A DNA stretch of 64,000 nucleotides. Origin: Melastoma dodecandrum (lineage: Eukaryota > Streptophyta > Magnoliopsida > Myrtales > Melastomataceae). The notes under the pieces were generated by a model. That model was not told the origin of the DNA and did not search any database. It saw only the letters and a program-made list of their open reading frames with translations. This document shows, in pieces, positions 1 through 9,281 of the stretch. Location: positions 1,240,001 through 1,304,000 of the forward strand of contig JARUPY010000091.1 in the NCBI GenBank assembly GCA_029817715.1. The letters run 5' to 3'. The position numbers and the translations under genes were made by a program. Position 1 is the stretch's first letter. Every line of letters begins with the position of its first letter.

Positions 1-796
1 TCGCGCCGTGCATGCGGTAGACCGCGAGCGCCCTGTCGATCACGATGCCGCCGGTCAGCGCCGTGATGCCGCGCACGAGAAAGTTGTCGGCACCCGCGCG
101 CAGCGTCGGCGTCGGAGCGAGCATCAGCGACACCGCCTCGCACCGGAAGCAGAGACCCGTCGAGGGCGACCACACCCATTCGTTCGCGCGCGATGGCGGC
201 AGGTAATTCAGGTCCTCGGGCGCCAGCGGCGCCGGGTCGTGGCCGAAGTCGAAGGCCGCGAGGTTGGACATGCGGCAGAGGTCGGAGCGCCGACCGGTGC
301 CGGACGCCACGAAGCGCGACAAGAGCGTGCCCGATCCGACGACGATGTCGTCGCCGTCGCTCTGATACATGTCGACGGACGTGACCCCGACCGGGATGCG
401 GCTGACGAGATGCGCCTTGACGTGGGTCTCGACGTTCGTCGGCAGCAGAAGATCGTCGCCGTCGATGAACATCACGTAGTGGCCGCTCGCGCGGGCAAAG
501 CCCTGGACGACGGCGCCCGTCTCGTGGCCGTTCACCTGCGAGAAGATCTTCTCGAAGGCGACATCGGCGCGCAGCGACGGCAGCTCCGCGGCGAACGCGT
601 CGATCACATCGCGGGAGCTGTCGGTCGAGACGTTGTCGACGACGATGAGCTGCAGGCGCGGATAGGTTTGCCGCAACACCGAGTCGAGGCAAGCTCGCAG
701 GAACGGCGCGTGATTGTAGCAGACGACACAGACGCTCACGAGAGGCAGCTTGAGCTGCGTCGGCGTAAGCGCGCCGATCTCCGGCGACGACGTCAT
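1..796 (-). CDS. Family 2 glycosyltransferase (partial, C-terminus off window)
   Basis: The reading frame starts at an ATG at 796 and runs off the left edge, so only about 265 N-terminal residues are seen. It begins with the GT2 signature PLVSVCVVCYNHAPFLRACL followed by VDNVSTDSS, and has the nucleotide-sugar metal site MFIDGDDLLLP (DGDD). It should transfer a sugar from an activated donor to a cell-surface glycan. It resembles the GT2 protein at 9278-10405 along its length (VFVDADDLLLPRC, TSGDMVQ, WVWSP segments), so the two are paralogues. Its start overlaps the stop of the upstream SGNH gene by ATGA, indicating one operon. Confidence 0.88.
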   Translation of the reverse strand, partial: MTSSPEIGALTPTQLKLPLVSVCVVCYNHAPFLRACLDSVLRQTYPRLQLIVVDNVSTDSSRDVIDAFAAELPSLRADVAFEKIFSQVNGHETGAVVQGFARASGHYVMFIDGDDLLLPTNVETHVKAHLVSRIPVGVTSVDMYQSDGDDIVVGSGTLLSRFVASGTGRRSDLCRMSNLAAFDFGHDPAPLAPEDLNYLPPSRANEWVWSPSTGLCFRCEAVSLMLAPTPTLRAGADNFLVRGITALTGGIVIDRALAVYRMHGA

Positions 797-1971
797 TGCG
801 ATCCCGCCGACTGCGGCGCGGCATCCGGTCCGCGCGGGAGCTTGATGTCGGTGTCCTTCGCGACGGCGGCCGCGAGCCTGCGCGCCAGCAGCCGGTTGAG
901 CTTGCCGTTGGGATGTCCGTCGCCGGGGATGTGAAGGCTCTCGAACGGCTCGGTCGTGTCGTCCGGCACGACGATGGCGCCCATCTCGCGGAAGCGCGCG
1001 TCGAGGTCAGCAGCGGTGATGTTCAAGCGCGCGAGATAGTTGGGATCGTCGCGTTCCATGTTCAGGATGACGAGCGGCACCTTGTACTTGGTGCGCGCGA
1101 GATCGGCGATCGCCTTCACGACGTCAAGATAGGTGTCGGCATCGGCCCGGCTCGGCCGTTCCATGATCGGCGCCAGCAGATGCTGGTAGGAGGACAGCGA
1201 CTGCCAGGGGTGCGCGGTGCAGTGGCCGGCGAGCTCCAGCTTGCCGTCCTTCAGCACGTAGCGCGGGGCGCCGGCCGTCCATGACGGCAGGCACGCGGTG
1301 CGGTCGACGTGAAAGGTCGCGGTCTGCAGGACGAAGAGGTTGGCTTTCGCAATGTCCTTGTCGAACATCCCCTTCTGCATCGCATAGAGCGTCTGCGCCG
1401 GGCTGTAGCCGGGAAAGCCGTAGTTCTCGACGTTCGCGCCGGTGAGGTCGGCGAAGGCCTGCGGCAGCGTCTCCGCATCGTCGAGCCCGACGCCGAACGT
1501 GTAGCTATCGCCGAAGAAGCGGACGCGCGGCGCGTCGGCAGCCGACTTCGTCGCCCGCAGCAGCCTGTCGTCGAGCGGGTAGGTGACCCTGTAGATCGTC
1601 TTGCCGTCGATGGTCTCGTAGACCTGATGCGGGCCGGCGCTGACGGCGGCCGCGCCGAAATCGTCGTCGGCCCGCCACATGCCTGGTGTCGAGAGGTCGA
1701 CATTGTCGGGCTCGCGCGTCTCGTAATAGCCTTCCACCGCGGCGAAGCCGACGCAGAGCGTCACCGCCGTCACGAGCAGGTTCTGAAACACCCCGCGCGT
1801 CTGCGCGGCGATCGCGACACCGAGGATCGCGAAAACGACCGCGATCTTGACCGGCGCGTAGGCATACTCGTTCGGGCGGAAGAGAACGATCAGCGCCACG
1901 ATGCAGGCGAGCGGCACACCCACGCGCCACGCGAGACGCACCAGCAGACGCACGATCGATCCGACGTTCAT
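793..1971 (-). CDS. Membrane-anchored SGNH/GDSL-type hydrolase
   Basis: 392 residues from an ATG at 1971 preceded by GGAG. Residues about 15-32, 40-56 and 62-78 are hydrophobic and look like membrane helices. The rest is an SGNH fold: block I is FFGDSYTFG with the nucleophile Ser156, and the C-terminal block is GDGHPN with Asp351 and His353 as the likely remaining catalytic residues. Such proteins commonly act as O-acyl esterases or acyl transferases on polysaccharides; the glycosyltransferase neighbours fit that role, but the substrate is not shown. The first ~45 in-frame codons upstream of 1971 are unlikely to be translated because they lack a ribosome site. Confidence 0.8.
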   Translation of the reverse strand: MNVGSIVRLLVRLAWRVGVPLACIVALIVLFRPNEYAYAPVKIAVVFAILGVAIAAQTRGVFQNLLVTAVTLCVGFAAVEGYYETREPDNVDLSTPGMWRADDDFGAAAVSAGPHQVYETIDGKTIYRVTYPLDDRLLRATKSAADAPRVRFFGDSYTFGVGLDDAETLPQAFADLTGANVENYGFPGYSPAQTLYAMQKGMFDKDIAKANLFVLQTATFHVDRTACLPSWTAGAPRYVLKDGKLELAGHCTAHPWQSLSSYQHLLAPIMERPSRADADTYLDVVKAIADLARTKYKVPLVILNMERDDPNYLARLNITAADLDARFREMGAIVVPDDTTEPFESLHIPGDGHPNGKLNRLLARRLAAAVAKDTDIKLPRGPDAAPQSAGSQ

Positions 1972-2114
1972 CTCGTCTCCAAAACCGGCGGCCCGGTCGG
2001 CACGGGACGGGGTTAGAGAGCGGGCGCCGGCTTGGCAAGGCTGACGCCGCCGCCGGGTTGACATGCCGAGGTGAAGCCCCGACGAGTGCCGCCAGAAGGA
2101 GCCCACCCGTCCGC

Positions 2115-2825
2115 ATGGCAGACGTCACGCGCTATCCTCGCCGGCTCGCCGCACTGGCCGGGGAGTTCATGTCGGTCGCCGCGAGAGCGGGCTCGCTGCG
2201 CGACGCGCGGTCGGTCTGGACGATCGCCCGGGATGCCGAGACGATCCCCGGATGGGTCGAGGGCGCCGCCGCCCGCGAGGTCGCGGCCCGGAGCCTGCTG
2301 CTCGCCGGCGACCCGGCCATCGTCGAGGTGGGTGTCTTCATGGGGCGCTCGACGGCGCTTCTCGCCGCGGCCCGGCGCGCGCGGGGCAGCGGCAAGGTCT
2401 TCTGCGTCGACCCGTTCGACGGCTCCGGCGACGACTTCTCGGTGCCCTTCTACCAGGCCGAGCTCGACAAGGTCGGCGCGCGGTCGCTCGAGGAGGCGTT
2501 CCGGCGCAACATCGGCGCGCGCGGGCTCGACCCTTGGGTCGAGGTCCTGAAAGGGCCCTCCGCGCTGGTCGCCGCAAGCTGGTCGCGGCCGATCGACCTT
2601 CTGCTCCTCGACGGCGACCATTCGCCGGTCGGCGCGCGGGCGATCTTCGAGACGTGGAGCCGGTTCCTGGCCCCCGGCGGACAGATCATCCTGCACAACA
2701 CCGGCGAGCGCGTTTACGCCGAAGGCCACGACGGTAACTATCGCGTCGCCTCGAGCGATCTCCGGCAGCCGCCCTTCCGCGATCTCCGGCAGATCGCCTA
2801 CACGAGCTACGCGACCCGCGGCTGA
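2115..2825 (+). CDS. Class I SAM-dependent methyltransferase
   Basis: 236 residues from ATG 2115; an AAGGAG lies 13 bases upstream. Motif I is IVEVGVFMGRST, which starts the Rossmann fold and binds S-adenosylmethionine. It is followed by the acidic strand FCVDPFDGS and by the motif IV-like DLLLLDGDHS, with LAPGGQIILHN after it. This arrangement is that of the Methyltransf_24 group found in polysaccharide and glycan clusters. Standing between sugar-modifying genes, it probably methylates a sugar or a glycan end; the acceptor is unknown. It is transcribed divergently from the SGNH/GT2 pair. Confidence 0.85.
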   Translation: MADVTRYPRRLAALAGEFMSVAARAGSLRDARSVWTIARDAETIPGWVEGAAAREVAARSLLLAGDPAIVEVGVFMGRSTALLAAARRARGSGKVFCVDPFDGSGDDFSVPFYQAELDKVGARSLEEAFRRNIGARGLDPWVEVLKGPSALVAASWSRPIDLLLLDGDHSPVGARAIFETWSRFLAPGGQIILHNTGERVYAEGHDGNYRVASSDLRQPPFRDLRQIAYTSYATRG

Positions 2826-2924
2826 CGCGCTGCCTTGCCGCTGCCTGCGGCCCCGTGCTAGCCGACCCCCTCGCGTCGAGGAGCGGGAACGAGCGTCGTC
2901 CTCGGATGAGGAGGCTTTCGCGCT

Positions 2925-3875
2925 ATGACCGGTTCGCCGTGCGTCTTCTGCTACTGCTTCGACAGGAAGAACACGCTGCCGGCCATCGTCTCGGCACAGA
3001 GCGTGATCGACACCCTCGAGAGCAAGCGGCCCGTCCTGCTCCACATGATCACGACGGACCTCGCCTTCGACATCAGCGAGATCGATACTCGCGGCAAGGA
3101 CGTGCGGATCGAGGTCTCAACGATCCAGAACCCCTTCGACGCCTTCCCGAGCCGGGGCCACATCTCGCCGGCGACCTTCCTTCGCTTCGTCATCGCCCAG
3201 TATGTCGATCCGGCGCACGGCCGCGTGCTGTACCTCGACACCGATGTCGTGCTGCGCAGCGACGTGACCGACCTGTTCGATCTCGACCTGAAGGACACGC
3301 CGGTCGCCGCGGTGCCGGACTACCCGCTCGTCCTCGGCGACAAGTACTGGGAGGGCCTGACCTTCTCGTACGGCGGCAGGACGTATCGCTCGCCCGAGTA
3401 CATGACCGAGGTGCTCGGCGTCGACTGGAAGAACTTCGACTACATGAGCGTCGGCGTGCTCCTCATCGATCTCGGGAAGTGGCCCGCGGTCTGCGACGCG
3501 GCGATCGATTTCATGGCGTCCAAGGAGACGCTGGACTTCCTCGACCAGGACGCGATTTCAGCCGTCCTGAAGGGCAACTTCACGCGGCTGCCGCCCGAGT
3601 ACAACGCCCAGTCCGAGATCGCCTTCGACGACGGGCGCTCGTTTTGGGATCGCCTGCGCGGCTGGGGCGACGACCTGCATCGCATCGCCAGGATCTGGCG
3701 CACGCAGGCGAAGATCGTCCACTACGCTGGCGCCAACAAGCCGTGGCTCGAGGACGCCAAGCCGACCGCGCTCGAGGGCGAATGGTGGCGCGCGGCCCGC
3801 CGCAGCAAGGTGTTCGACCGCGTCGCGCACCTGGCCTATCGCGAGCAGGCCAAGGTCGGCCCGCGACGCTGCTGA
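2925..3875 (+). CDS. Family 8 glycosyltransferase
   Basis: 316 residues. The GT8 metal-binding DxD motif is at residues 105-107 in VLYLDTDVVL, and the C-terminal GT8 signature is KIVHYAGANKPW, where the His and Lys-Pro-Trp contact the donor phosphate. Retaining GT8 enzymes add galactose or glucose to lipopolysaccharide cores or exopolysaccharides. The start at 2925 is the first ATG of the conserved N-terminus; a GAGGAGG-type stretch lies about 17 bases upstream. It is convergent with the aminotransferase that ends at 3887. Confidence 0.88.
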   Translation: MTGSPCVFCYCFDRKNTLPAIVSAQSVIDTLESKRPVLLHMITTDLAFDISEIDTRGKDVRIEVSTIQNPFDAFPSRGHISPATFLRFVIAQYVDPAHGRVLYLDTDVVLRSDVTDLFDLDLKDTPVAAVPDYPLVLGDKYWEGLTFSYGGRTYRSPEYMTEVLGVDWKNFDYMSVGVLLIDLGKWPAVCDAAIDFMASKETLDFLDQDAISAVLKGNFTRLPPEYNAQSEIAFDDGRSFWDRLRGWGDDLHRIARIWRTQAKIVHYAGANKPWLEDAKPTALEGEWWRAARRSKVFDRVAHLAYREQAKVGPRRC

Positions 3876-3886
3876 AGCGTGACGCG

Positions 3887-5002
3887 TCAGGCCGCGAGGC
3901 GCAGGGCGTCGAGCGAGGCGTGCACCGCCGCCACGACTCTGCGCGCATCCGCCTCGGCGAGATGCGGCCCCATCGGCAGGCTGAGGACCTGCGCGGCGAA
4001 CGTGTCGGCCAGGGGGAAGCGTCCGGCCTCGTCCTTCATCTCGGCGTAGGCGCCCTGGCGAAACGGCGCGATGGGGTAGTGGATCAACGTCTCGACGCCA
4101 CGCTCGCGCAGGGCGCGCTGCAGGTCGTCGCGACGCGGCGTCTTGACGACGTAGAGATGCCACGCATGGGTCGCGCCCGCCGCCGTCGTCGGAAGCACCA
4201 GAGGGGTGCCGGCAAGCCCGTTGGCATAGATCGCCGCGATGCGGGCCCGCCGCGCGTTCCACTCGGCGAGCCTCGGGAGCTTCACCGCCAGCACGGCCGC
4301 CTGGAGCGGATCGAGGCGGCTGTTCACGCCCTTGACCTCGTTCACGTACTTGGTGGCCGAGCCGTAGTTGCGCAGCATCGCGATGCGCCGCGCGATCTCC
4401 GGGTCGTCGGTCGTCACGGCCCCGCCGTCGCCGACCGCCCCGAGGTTCTTCCCCGGGTAGAAGCTCCAGGCCACCGCGTCGCCGTGGTGGCCGATCCGCG
4501 CCCCGTCGATGGCGGCGCCGTGGGCCTGTGCGGCGTCCTCGATGAGGCGAAGGCCGCGCCGCGTCGCGATCTCCCCGAGCGCGGCCAAATCGGCGGGATG
4601 GCCGTAGAGGTGGACCGGCAGCAGCGCCTTCGTCCGCGGGGTAATAGCGGCCTCGACGCGCGCCGGATCGAGATTGTTGGTCAGCGGGTCCGGCTCGACC
4701 GGCACGACGGTGCCGCCGACCATCGTCACCGCGAGCCAGGTCGCGATGTAGGTGTTCGACGGCACGATGACCTCGTCGCCGGGCCCGACGTCCACCGCCC
4801 GAAGGGCGAGGGCGATCGCGTCGAGACCGTTCGCCGTGCCGATGCAGTGGCGGGCACCGACCCAGGCCGCGAAATCGGCCTCGAACCGCTCGACCTCGGG
4901 GCCGAGCACGTACCAGCCCGCCGTCATGACGCGCCGCATCGCGTCGTCGATCTCGGCGGAGAGCTCGGTATAGGCCGCCTTGACGTCGAGGAACGGGATC
5001 AT
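3887..5002 (-). CDS. DegT/DnrJ/EryC1/StrS sugar aminotransferase (FdtB/QdtB-like)
   Basis: 371 residues. A PLP enzyme of the nucleotide-sugar aminotransferase family: LIEDAAQAHGA carries the pyridine-ring Asp, and SFYPGKNLGAVGDGG carries the PLP lysine at Lys185. The adjacent gene encodes a 3,4-ketoisomerase, so this enzyme most likely aminates C3 of dTDP-3-dehydro-6-deoxyhexose to give a dTDP-3-amino-3,6-dideoxyhexose (Fuc3N or Qui3N type). Its ATG overlaps the upstream stop as ATGA, so translation is coupled. RmlA/RmlB, needed to make the substrate, are not in the window. Confidence 0.88.
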   Translation of the reverse strand: MIPFLDVKAAYTELSAEIDDAMRRVMTAGWYVLGPEVERFEADFAAWVGARHCIGTANGLDAIALALRAVDVGPGDEVIVPSNTYIATWLAVTMVGGTVVPVEPDPLTNNLDPARVEAAITPRTKALLPVHLYGHPADLAALGEIATRRGLRLIEDAAQAHGAAIDGARIGHHGDAVAWSFYPGKNLGAVGDGGAVTTDDPEIARRIAMLRNYGSATKYVNEVKGVNSRLDPLQAAVLAVKLPRLAEWNARRARIAAIYANGLAGTPLVLPTTAAGATHAWHLYVVKTPRRDDLQRALRERGVETLIHYPIAPFRQGAYAEMKDEAGRFPLADTFAAQVLSLPMGPHLAEADARRVVAAVHASLDALRLAA

Positions 5003-5880
5003 CCCCGCCTTTCGATGTCGGCGACGAAGTCGTCGTAGGTGTGGATGTAGTCTTCCGGGTCGAAGTAATGCGAGGCGAGCACCACCAGGACGGCGTCCGG
5101 CGAATATTTGTATTGGATGCCCCAGACGCGCGCCGGGAGGTAGAGACCGAGGTCGGGGCTGTCCAGGACGATCTCCTCGCGCACCTTGCCGTCGTCGACG
5201 ACGATCGCGACGCTGCCGCCGATGCAGAGCAGAAGCTCCTCGCAGGTCGCGTGCGCGTGGCCGCCCCGCAGCTCTCCCTCGGGGACGTCGAAGACCATGA
5301 AGTAGCGCTTCGGGACGAACGGGATGTTGCGGCCGAATTCCCCGAAGGTCAGGCTCCCGCGCGGGTCGGTGACCCGTGGGAACCGATAGATCTTGACGCC
5401 GGCCACGCCGCACATCGCGACGCCGGTCGCCTTCGGATCGGCCACCTTCTCGATCAGATCGGCGGCGCGCACGGCTGGACCGTGGAAGCCGACGACAACG
5501 CCCGGGTTGCCGCGCACCACGGCATGCGCGGGCACGTCGCGGAGGACGACGGTACCGGCCTCGACGGTCGCATCGGCGCCGATCCTCACCCCGGCTGACA
5601 AGACGGCGCCGGCGCCGATGCGCGCCTTGGCGCCGATGAAGAGCGGCCGCGCGTGCGGGCCGTCGCTGGCGGCGGCCGTCGTGACGGACACGTTCGCCTC
5701 GATGATGCAGTCGGCGCCGACATCTACGTCGCCGACCAGCGTGCCGCCGCCCGCAAGGGTCGTGCGGGCACCGATCCGCGTACGCCCCTCGATGATGCAG
5801 CTCGGGCCGATGACCGCGCCCGGCTCGACCGTCACGTGCGGGCCGAGAACGCTTGTCGGATGGATCTTGAAGTCACTCAT
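4999..5880 (-). CDS. WxcM/FdtD-type bifunctional sugar N-acyltransferase and 3,4-ketoisomerase
   Basis: 293 residues in two domains. Residues 1 to about 150 are left-handed beta-helix hexapeptide repeats typical of sugar N-acetyltransferases (VTVEPGAVIGPSC, GARTTLAGG and later turns), ending in AHAVVRGNPGVV. Residues about 158-293 are a cupin with RGSLTFGEF, GELRGGHAHATCEE and GIQYKYSPDAVLVVLAS, the FdtA/WxcM 3,4-ketoisomerase signature. One protein would therefore supply the first and last steps around the neighbouring aminotransferase, giving a dTDP-3-acylamino-3,6-dideoxyhexose. Start at 5880 chosen because the hexapeptide domain begins there. Confidence 0.88.
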   Translation of the reverse strand: MSDFKIHPTSVLGPHVTVEPGAVIGPSCIIEGRTRIGARTTLAGGGTLVGDVDVGADCIIEANVSVTTAAASDGPHARPLFIGAKARIGAGAVLSAGVRIGADATVEAGTVVLRDVPAHAVVRGNPGVVVGFHGPAVRAADLIEKVADPKATGVAMCGVAGVKIYRFPRVTDPRGSLTFGEFGRNIPFVPKRYFMVFDVPEGELRGGHAHATCEELLLCIGGSVAIVVDDGKVREEIVLDSPDLGLYLPARVWGIQYKYSPDAVLVVLASHYFDPEDYIHTYDDFVADIERRG

Positions 5881-5921
5881 CTCGGCGTAAAACCATTCCG
5901 TTCCGCAGGACCAGCAAGGCC

Positions 5922-6773
5922 CTATCGCAGGTCGATTCCGGCGGCGGCCATGCGGGCCAGGCCGGCCCGCTCGTGCTCGTGCCACACCCGATCGAAGGCG
6001 AGGTTGCTCGGACGGCTGACCCCGGGCCAATGGATGAAGGTGATCGGACGGCCCCAGTCGTCGTAAGGCCCGTCGCTTCTAAAGTCGATCCCTTGCGCCT
6101 TGTGATAGCTTTCGGTCGACAGGTCGGGGATAAACTCCGGAAGCGTGCGGATCTTCAGGCGCTTGCGGTGCGTCACGAAGTTCACCAGGGGTTGCGCGTA
6201 GAGGCCGCCGCGCTGCCGCACCCTGTCGAACGTCTTCTCGTCCGCGTCCATGGCCTCGTGGAAATCCTCGACCGCGAGGATGTTGCGCGAGGTGATGAAG
6301 AAGCCGTCGTTGAACAGCGTCGCGCCGCGCAGGTAGTCGAGCTTCTGCGCCGCGTCGTTGTAGACGTAATCGAAGGTCTCGGCGACGACGATGAAGTCGG
6401 TGACACCGGGCTCGAGGCGCCCGAGCGCCGGCGTCAGGTCGCGAAACAGCAGGATGTCGACGTCGAGATAGACCACCTCGTCGAGGGGAAGCGCCAAGCT
6501 GAGCAGCTTGCGGAGGCGGTTGCGCTTGTTCCAGCCGAGCGGGAAGAGGCGCTTCGACAGCGCATCGAGGGCGGCGCAATCGACGTCGGCGAAGGCGACC
6601 CCGTAGGCCTCGGCGACGCGCCGCGTCTGCGCGACGTTGTCGTCGTAGGGGATCAGGTAGACGGGGAGGCTCGCGTTCGTCGCCTTCCAGCTCTCGAGGA
6701 AGGCGAGGAGCCAGTGCATCACCTTGTCGTTGGCGACGATGGCGATTCCGCGCGACGGGCTGATCGAATTCAT
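5922..6773 (-). CDS. Putative GT-A-fold glycosyltransferase
   Basis: 283 residues from ATG 6773. It has a GT-A-like N-terminus (GIAIVANDKVMHWLLAFLES), a DxD metal site at residues 104-106 in VVYLDVDILLF, and a late RPITFIHWPG segment resembling the HxxG donor site of GT8-like enzymes. It belongs broadly with GT8/GT77-like nucleotide-diphospho-sugar transferases; I cannot name the exact family. It lies 41 bp upstream of the WxcM-like gene on the same strand, so it may transfer the amino sugar made by that module. Confidence 0.75.
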   Translation of the reverse strand: MNSISPSRGIAIVANDKVMHWLLAFLESWKATNASLPVYLIPYDDNVAQTRRVAEAYGVAFADVDCAALDALSKRLFPLGWNKRNRLRKLLSLALPLDEVVYLDVDILLFRDLTPALGRLEPGVTDFIVVAETFDYVYNDAAQKLDYLRGATLFNDGFFITSRNILAVEDFHEAMDADEKTFDRVRQRGGLYAQPLVNFVTHRKRLKIRTLPEFIPDLSTESYHKAQGIDFRSDGPYDDWGRPITFIHWPGVSRPSNLAFDRVWHEHERAGLARMAAAGIDLR

Positions 6774-6943
6774 GGCCCCAGCTATCGCGGTCGGCCCGGG
6801 AGAGCAACTGCCGCGCCGTGTTGTCGTGGCGCCCTTCGGACTGCTAGACTCCTTCCCTGCGTCCCCGGGCACCGCCCTTCAAATGCCCTTAAGACGAGGC
6901 ACGGGAGCCTGCCGCCGCGCGCTCGCGGCGACACGAGGAAGCG

Positions 6944-8101
6944 ATGCCGAAGCTGCTGTTCTTCTATCTCGCCAAGCGCATGGCGGTCTCGGCGTTGCTC
7001 ATCGAGGTCTGCCTCTGCGTCCCCGTCGTCATGACCTCGATCTTTCATTATCTGCCGCCGACGGCGCTACGCGCGGGCCTGCTCTGGCCAGCGCTGCTCG
7101 GGACGCTGCCGACCGTGCTCTACATCGCGCTGCCCATCGCCGTCGGCGTCGCCGTCATGCTCGAGTTCGTCCGCATGTCGTCGGAGGGCATGATCGCCGT
7201 GCTCTACTCGCTGCGCCTCTCGGTCTGGGCGATCTGCGCGCCGGCCGCCGCTGTGGCGCTGGCCGCGGTCGTGCTCGGATACATCCTGTCCTCGTGGATC
7301 GCGCCCAATTACGTCGGCGAGATGCACGACGTCATCTTCGTGATCCGCAATTCCCTCAATCACCGGATGCTGGAGCCGGCGCATTTCTACACGTTCGACG
7401 ACGGCCACCGCACCATGTACTTCCAGCGCTGGCGGACGCCCGACATCGCCTCGAACATCTTCATCAACCAGTTCAATCCGGAGAAGCAGGAAGAGCAGAT
7501 CATCACCGCCGACCAGGCCGAGTTCCGCCGCAACGAGCGGGGCGTCGTGCTGGTGCTCACCGACGGCTCGATCCAGACCCGCCCCAAGGGCAGCCTCAAC
7601 ATGCGCGCGGCGAACTTCGACGAATACGTGATGCCGATCGCCATGCAGGGCTCGGGCGGCATGCCGAAGCGCGGGTGGAAAGGCGTGTTCGAGCTGCCGG
7701 GCGGCGAGTTCTTCGCCGATCGCGCGACGGAGGAGGCCGACCCGCACAAGCTCGCCGAATGGACGAGCGAGGCGGCCAAGCGGCTCGGCATCCCCGTGCT
7801 GGCGCTGACCCACGTGCTGTTCGGGATCGCGCTCGTCCTCACCGTGTCCTCGGCCACCGGCCGCGGCTCGACCGCGACCACCATGACGATCCTCGCCGTG
7901 CCGGCGCTGCATATCGGCCTGCTCATCTCCATGGAGACGCTGGTCCGCAAGGATTCGAGCCTCGTCTGGATCGTCGCCGTCGCGATCCTCGTCGAGCTCG
8001 CCGCCGCGCTGGTGCTGCTGCAGCGCCAGAACCGCGTGCAGGGCAGCGGCGGCAAGCGCCGCGCCAGCGTGCCCCACGCGCTCGGCCAGCCCGCGGTATG
8101 A
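6944..8101 (+). CDS. LptF/LptG family permease
   Basis: 385 residues, start ATG 6944 with GAGGAA five bases upstream. The topology is that of LptF/LptG: N-terminal helices (about 12-32, 50-72, 95-118), a soluble periplasmic jellyroll-like part (about 130-270), and three C-terminal helices (about 283-300, 312-330, 340-358). LptF and LptG drive lipopolysaccharide export together with the LptB ATPase. A single copy sitting among glycosyltransferases, rather than an lptF-lptG tandem, suggests a specialised exporter or an extra paralogue. Which of the two it corresponds to cannot be told from the sequence. Confidence 0.75.
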   Translation: MPKLLFFYLAKRMAVSALLIEVCLCVPVVMTSIFHYLPPTALRAGLLWPALLGTLPTVLYIALPIAVGVAVMLEFVRMSSEGMIAVLYSLRLSVWAICAPAAAVALAAVVLGYILSSWIAPNYVGEMHDVIFVIRNSLNHRMLEPAHFYTFDDGHRTMYFQRWRTPDIASNIFINQFNPEKQEEQIITADQAEFRRNERGVVLVLTDGSIQTRPKGSLNMRAANFDEYVMPIAMQGSGGMPKRGWKGVFELPGGEFFADRATEEADPHKLAEWTSEAAKRLGIPVLALTHVLFGIALVLTVSSATGRGSTATTMTILAVPALHIGLLISMETLVRKDSSLVWIVAVAILVELAAALVLLQRQNRVQGSGGKRRASVPHALGQPAV

Positions 8102-8129
8102 GTCTAGCGCCGCCCAGCGCGAGGGACGC

Positions 8130-9281
8130 ATGACGGAGCCGCTCCGCGTCCTCCTCTATGCGCCGCACTTCGCGGAATACGCTCTGCGGCTGGCCGAAGG
8201 CCTCGCGGCGCGGGCGCGCGTCCTGCTCGTGTGCGAGCGCCGCAATCTCGCTGCCGAGGCGCCCGCGGAGCTCGTGGCGCGGGTGCAAAGCTGCGGCGTC
8301 GCGCTGGCGACGTTCGACGGCTCCGCCGGCGTCCCGGCCGGCCCCTTCGCACGTCACGTGCGCCTGCCCTGGCTCGTCAGCCGCTTTCGACCCGACATCG
8401 CGCATGTGCAGGAGCAGGCGGACGCCCCGACGGCGGCGATGCTGACCCGCCTGTCGCGCCGCATGCCCGTCGTGCTGACGGTGCACGACCCTCGCCCGCA
8501 CGTCGGCAACGACACGGCCTTCGCCGAGCGCGGCGCCGCCCATCGCGAGCGCCTGCGAGCCGACGCGGCCGCCTACCACGTGCACGGCGCCTATTGCGAG
8601 CGCGAGCTGCGCGCCACGCGCAAGGTCGACCGCCCCATTCTCTCGACGGCGCTCGGCGCGCATTTCGTGCCCGGGGAGCTTCGCGCGCCGGAGCCGGGAT
8701 GCCTGCTCTTCTTCGGCCGCATGGAGGCCTACAAGGGGCTCGAGACGTTGCTCGACGCGGCCGACATCCTGCGATCGCAGCGCCTCCCGTTCCGGCTCGT
8801 CGTCGCGGGACGCGGGCCCGAGCTCGATCGCCTCAGGCCACGTCTCGAGGCGCCGGACATCGAGGTTCACGACCGGTTCCTCAAGCACGGCGAGGCGATC
8901 GCACTGCTGCAGCGCGCGTCGGTGGTGCTGGCGCCCTACCTCGAGGCGACGCAGAGCGCCGTGGTCGCCGCCGCGTTCGCCAACGGCCGCCCCGTCGTCG
9001 CCACCGCCGTGGGCGGCCTGCCCGACTTCGTCACGCACGAGCGCGACGGCCTGCTCGTGCCGCCGGCCGATCCGGCTGCGCTCGCGGCGGCCCTTGCGCC
9101 GCTCCTCACCGACAGCGCGAAGGTCGCGTCGCTGGCAGCCGGCGCCGCGGCGACGGCCCGTCGCGAGCTCGACTGGTCGGCGATCGGCGCGCGCCTTGAG
9201 CCGTTCTACCGCGAGGTGCTCGCCGCACGCGGGCGGCCCGTCGCGGCCCGTCCCGCGCGAACGATGGAGGCGCGGTCATGA
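8130..9281 (+). CDS. Family 4 glycosyltransferase
   Basis: 383 residues, ATG 8130 preceded by GAGGGAC. It shows the GT-B fold: N-terminal RVLLYAPHFAEYALRLAEGLA, then PDIAHVQEQ and VVLTVHDPRPH, and the C-terminal donor domain CLLFFGRMEAYKGLETLLDA with the later motif RPVVATAVGGLPDFV and GLLVPPADPAALA. These are typical of GT4 retaining glycosyltransferases. Its stop overlaps the start of the next GT2 gene by ATGA, so both are cotranslated. Acceptor and donor are unknown; the locus suggests a surface polysaccharide. Confidence 0.88.
   Translation: MTEPLRVLLYAPHFAEYALRLAEGLAARARVLLVCERRNLAAEAPAELVARVQSCGVALATFDGSAGVPAGPFARHVRLPWLVSRFRPDIAHVQEQADAPTAAMLTRLSRRMPVVLTVHDPRPHVGNDTAFAERGAAHRERLRADAAAYHVHGAYCERELRATRKVDRPILSTALGAHFVPGELRAPEPGCLLFFGRMEAYKGLETLLDAADILRSQRLPFRLVVAGRGPELDRLRPRLEAPDIEVHDRFLKHGEAIALLQRASVVLAPYLEATQSAVVAAAFANGRPVVATAVGGLPDFVTHERDGLLVPPADPAALAAALAPLLTDSAKVASLAAGAAATARRELDWSAIGARLEPFYREVLAARGRPVAARPARTMEARS

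Noticed and set aside
8..934. Plus-strand open frame at the left edge
   Set aside because: Its translation is Arg/Val/Asp-rich without a fold, whereas the minus strand encodes a clear GT2 glycosyltransferase and the SGNH protein.
2855..5038. Plus-strand open frame of 727 codons across the GT8 and aminotransferase genes
   Set aside because: It runs out of frame through GT8 and antisense to the aminotransferase; both real proteins have motifs, this one none.
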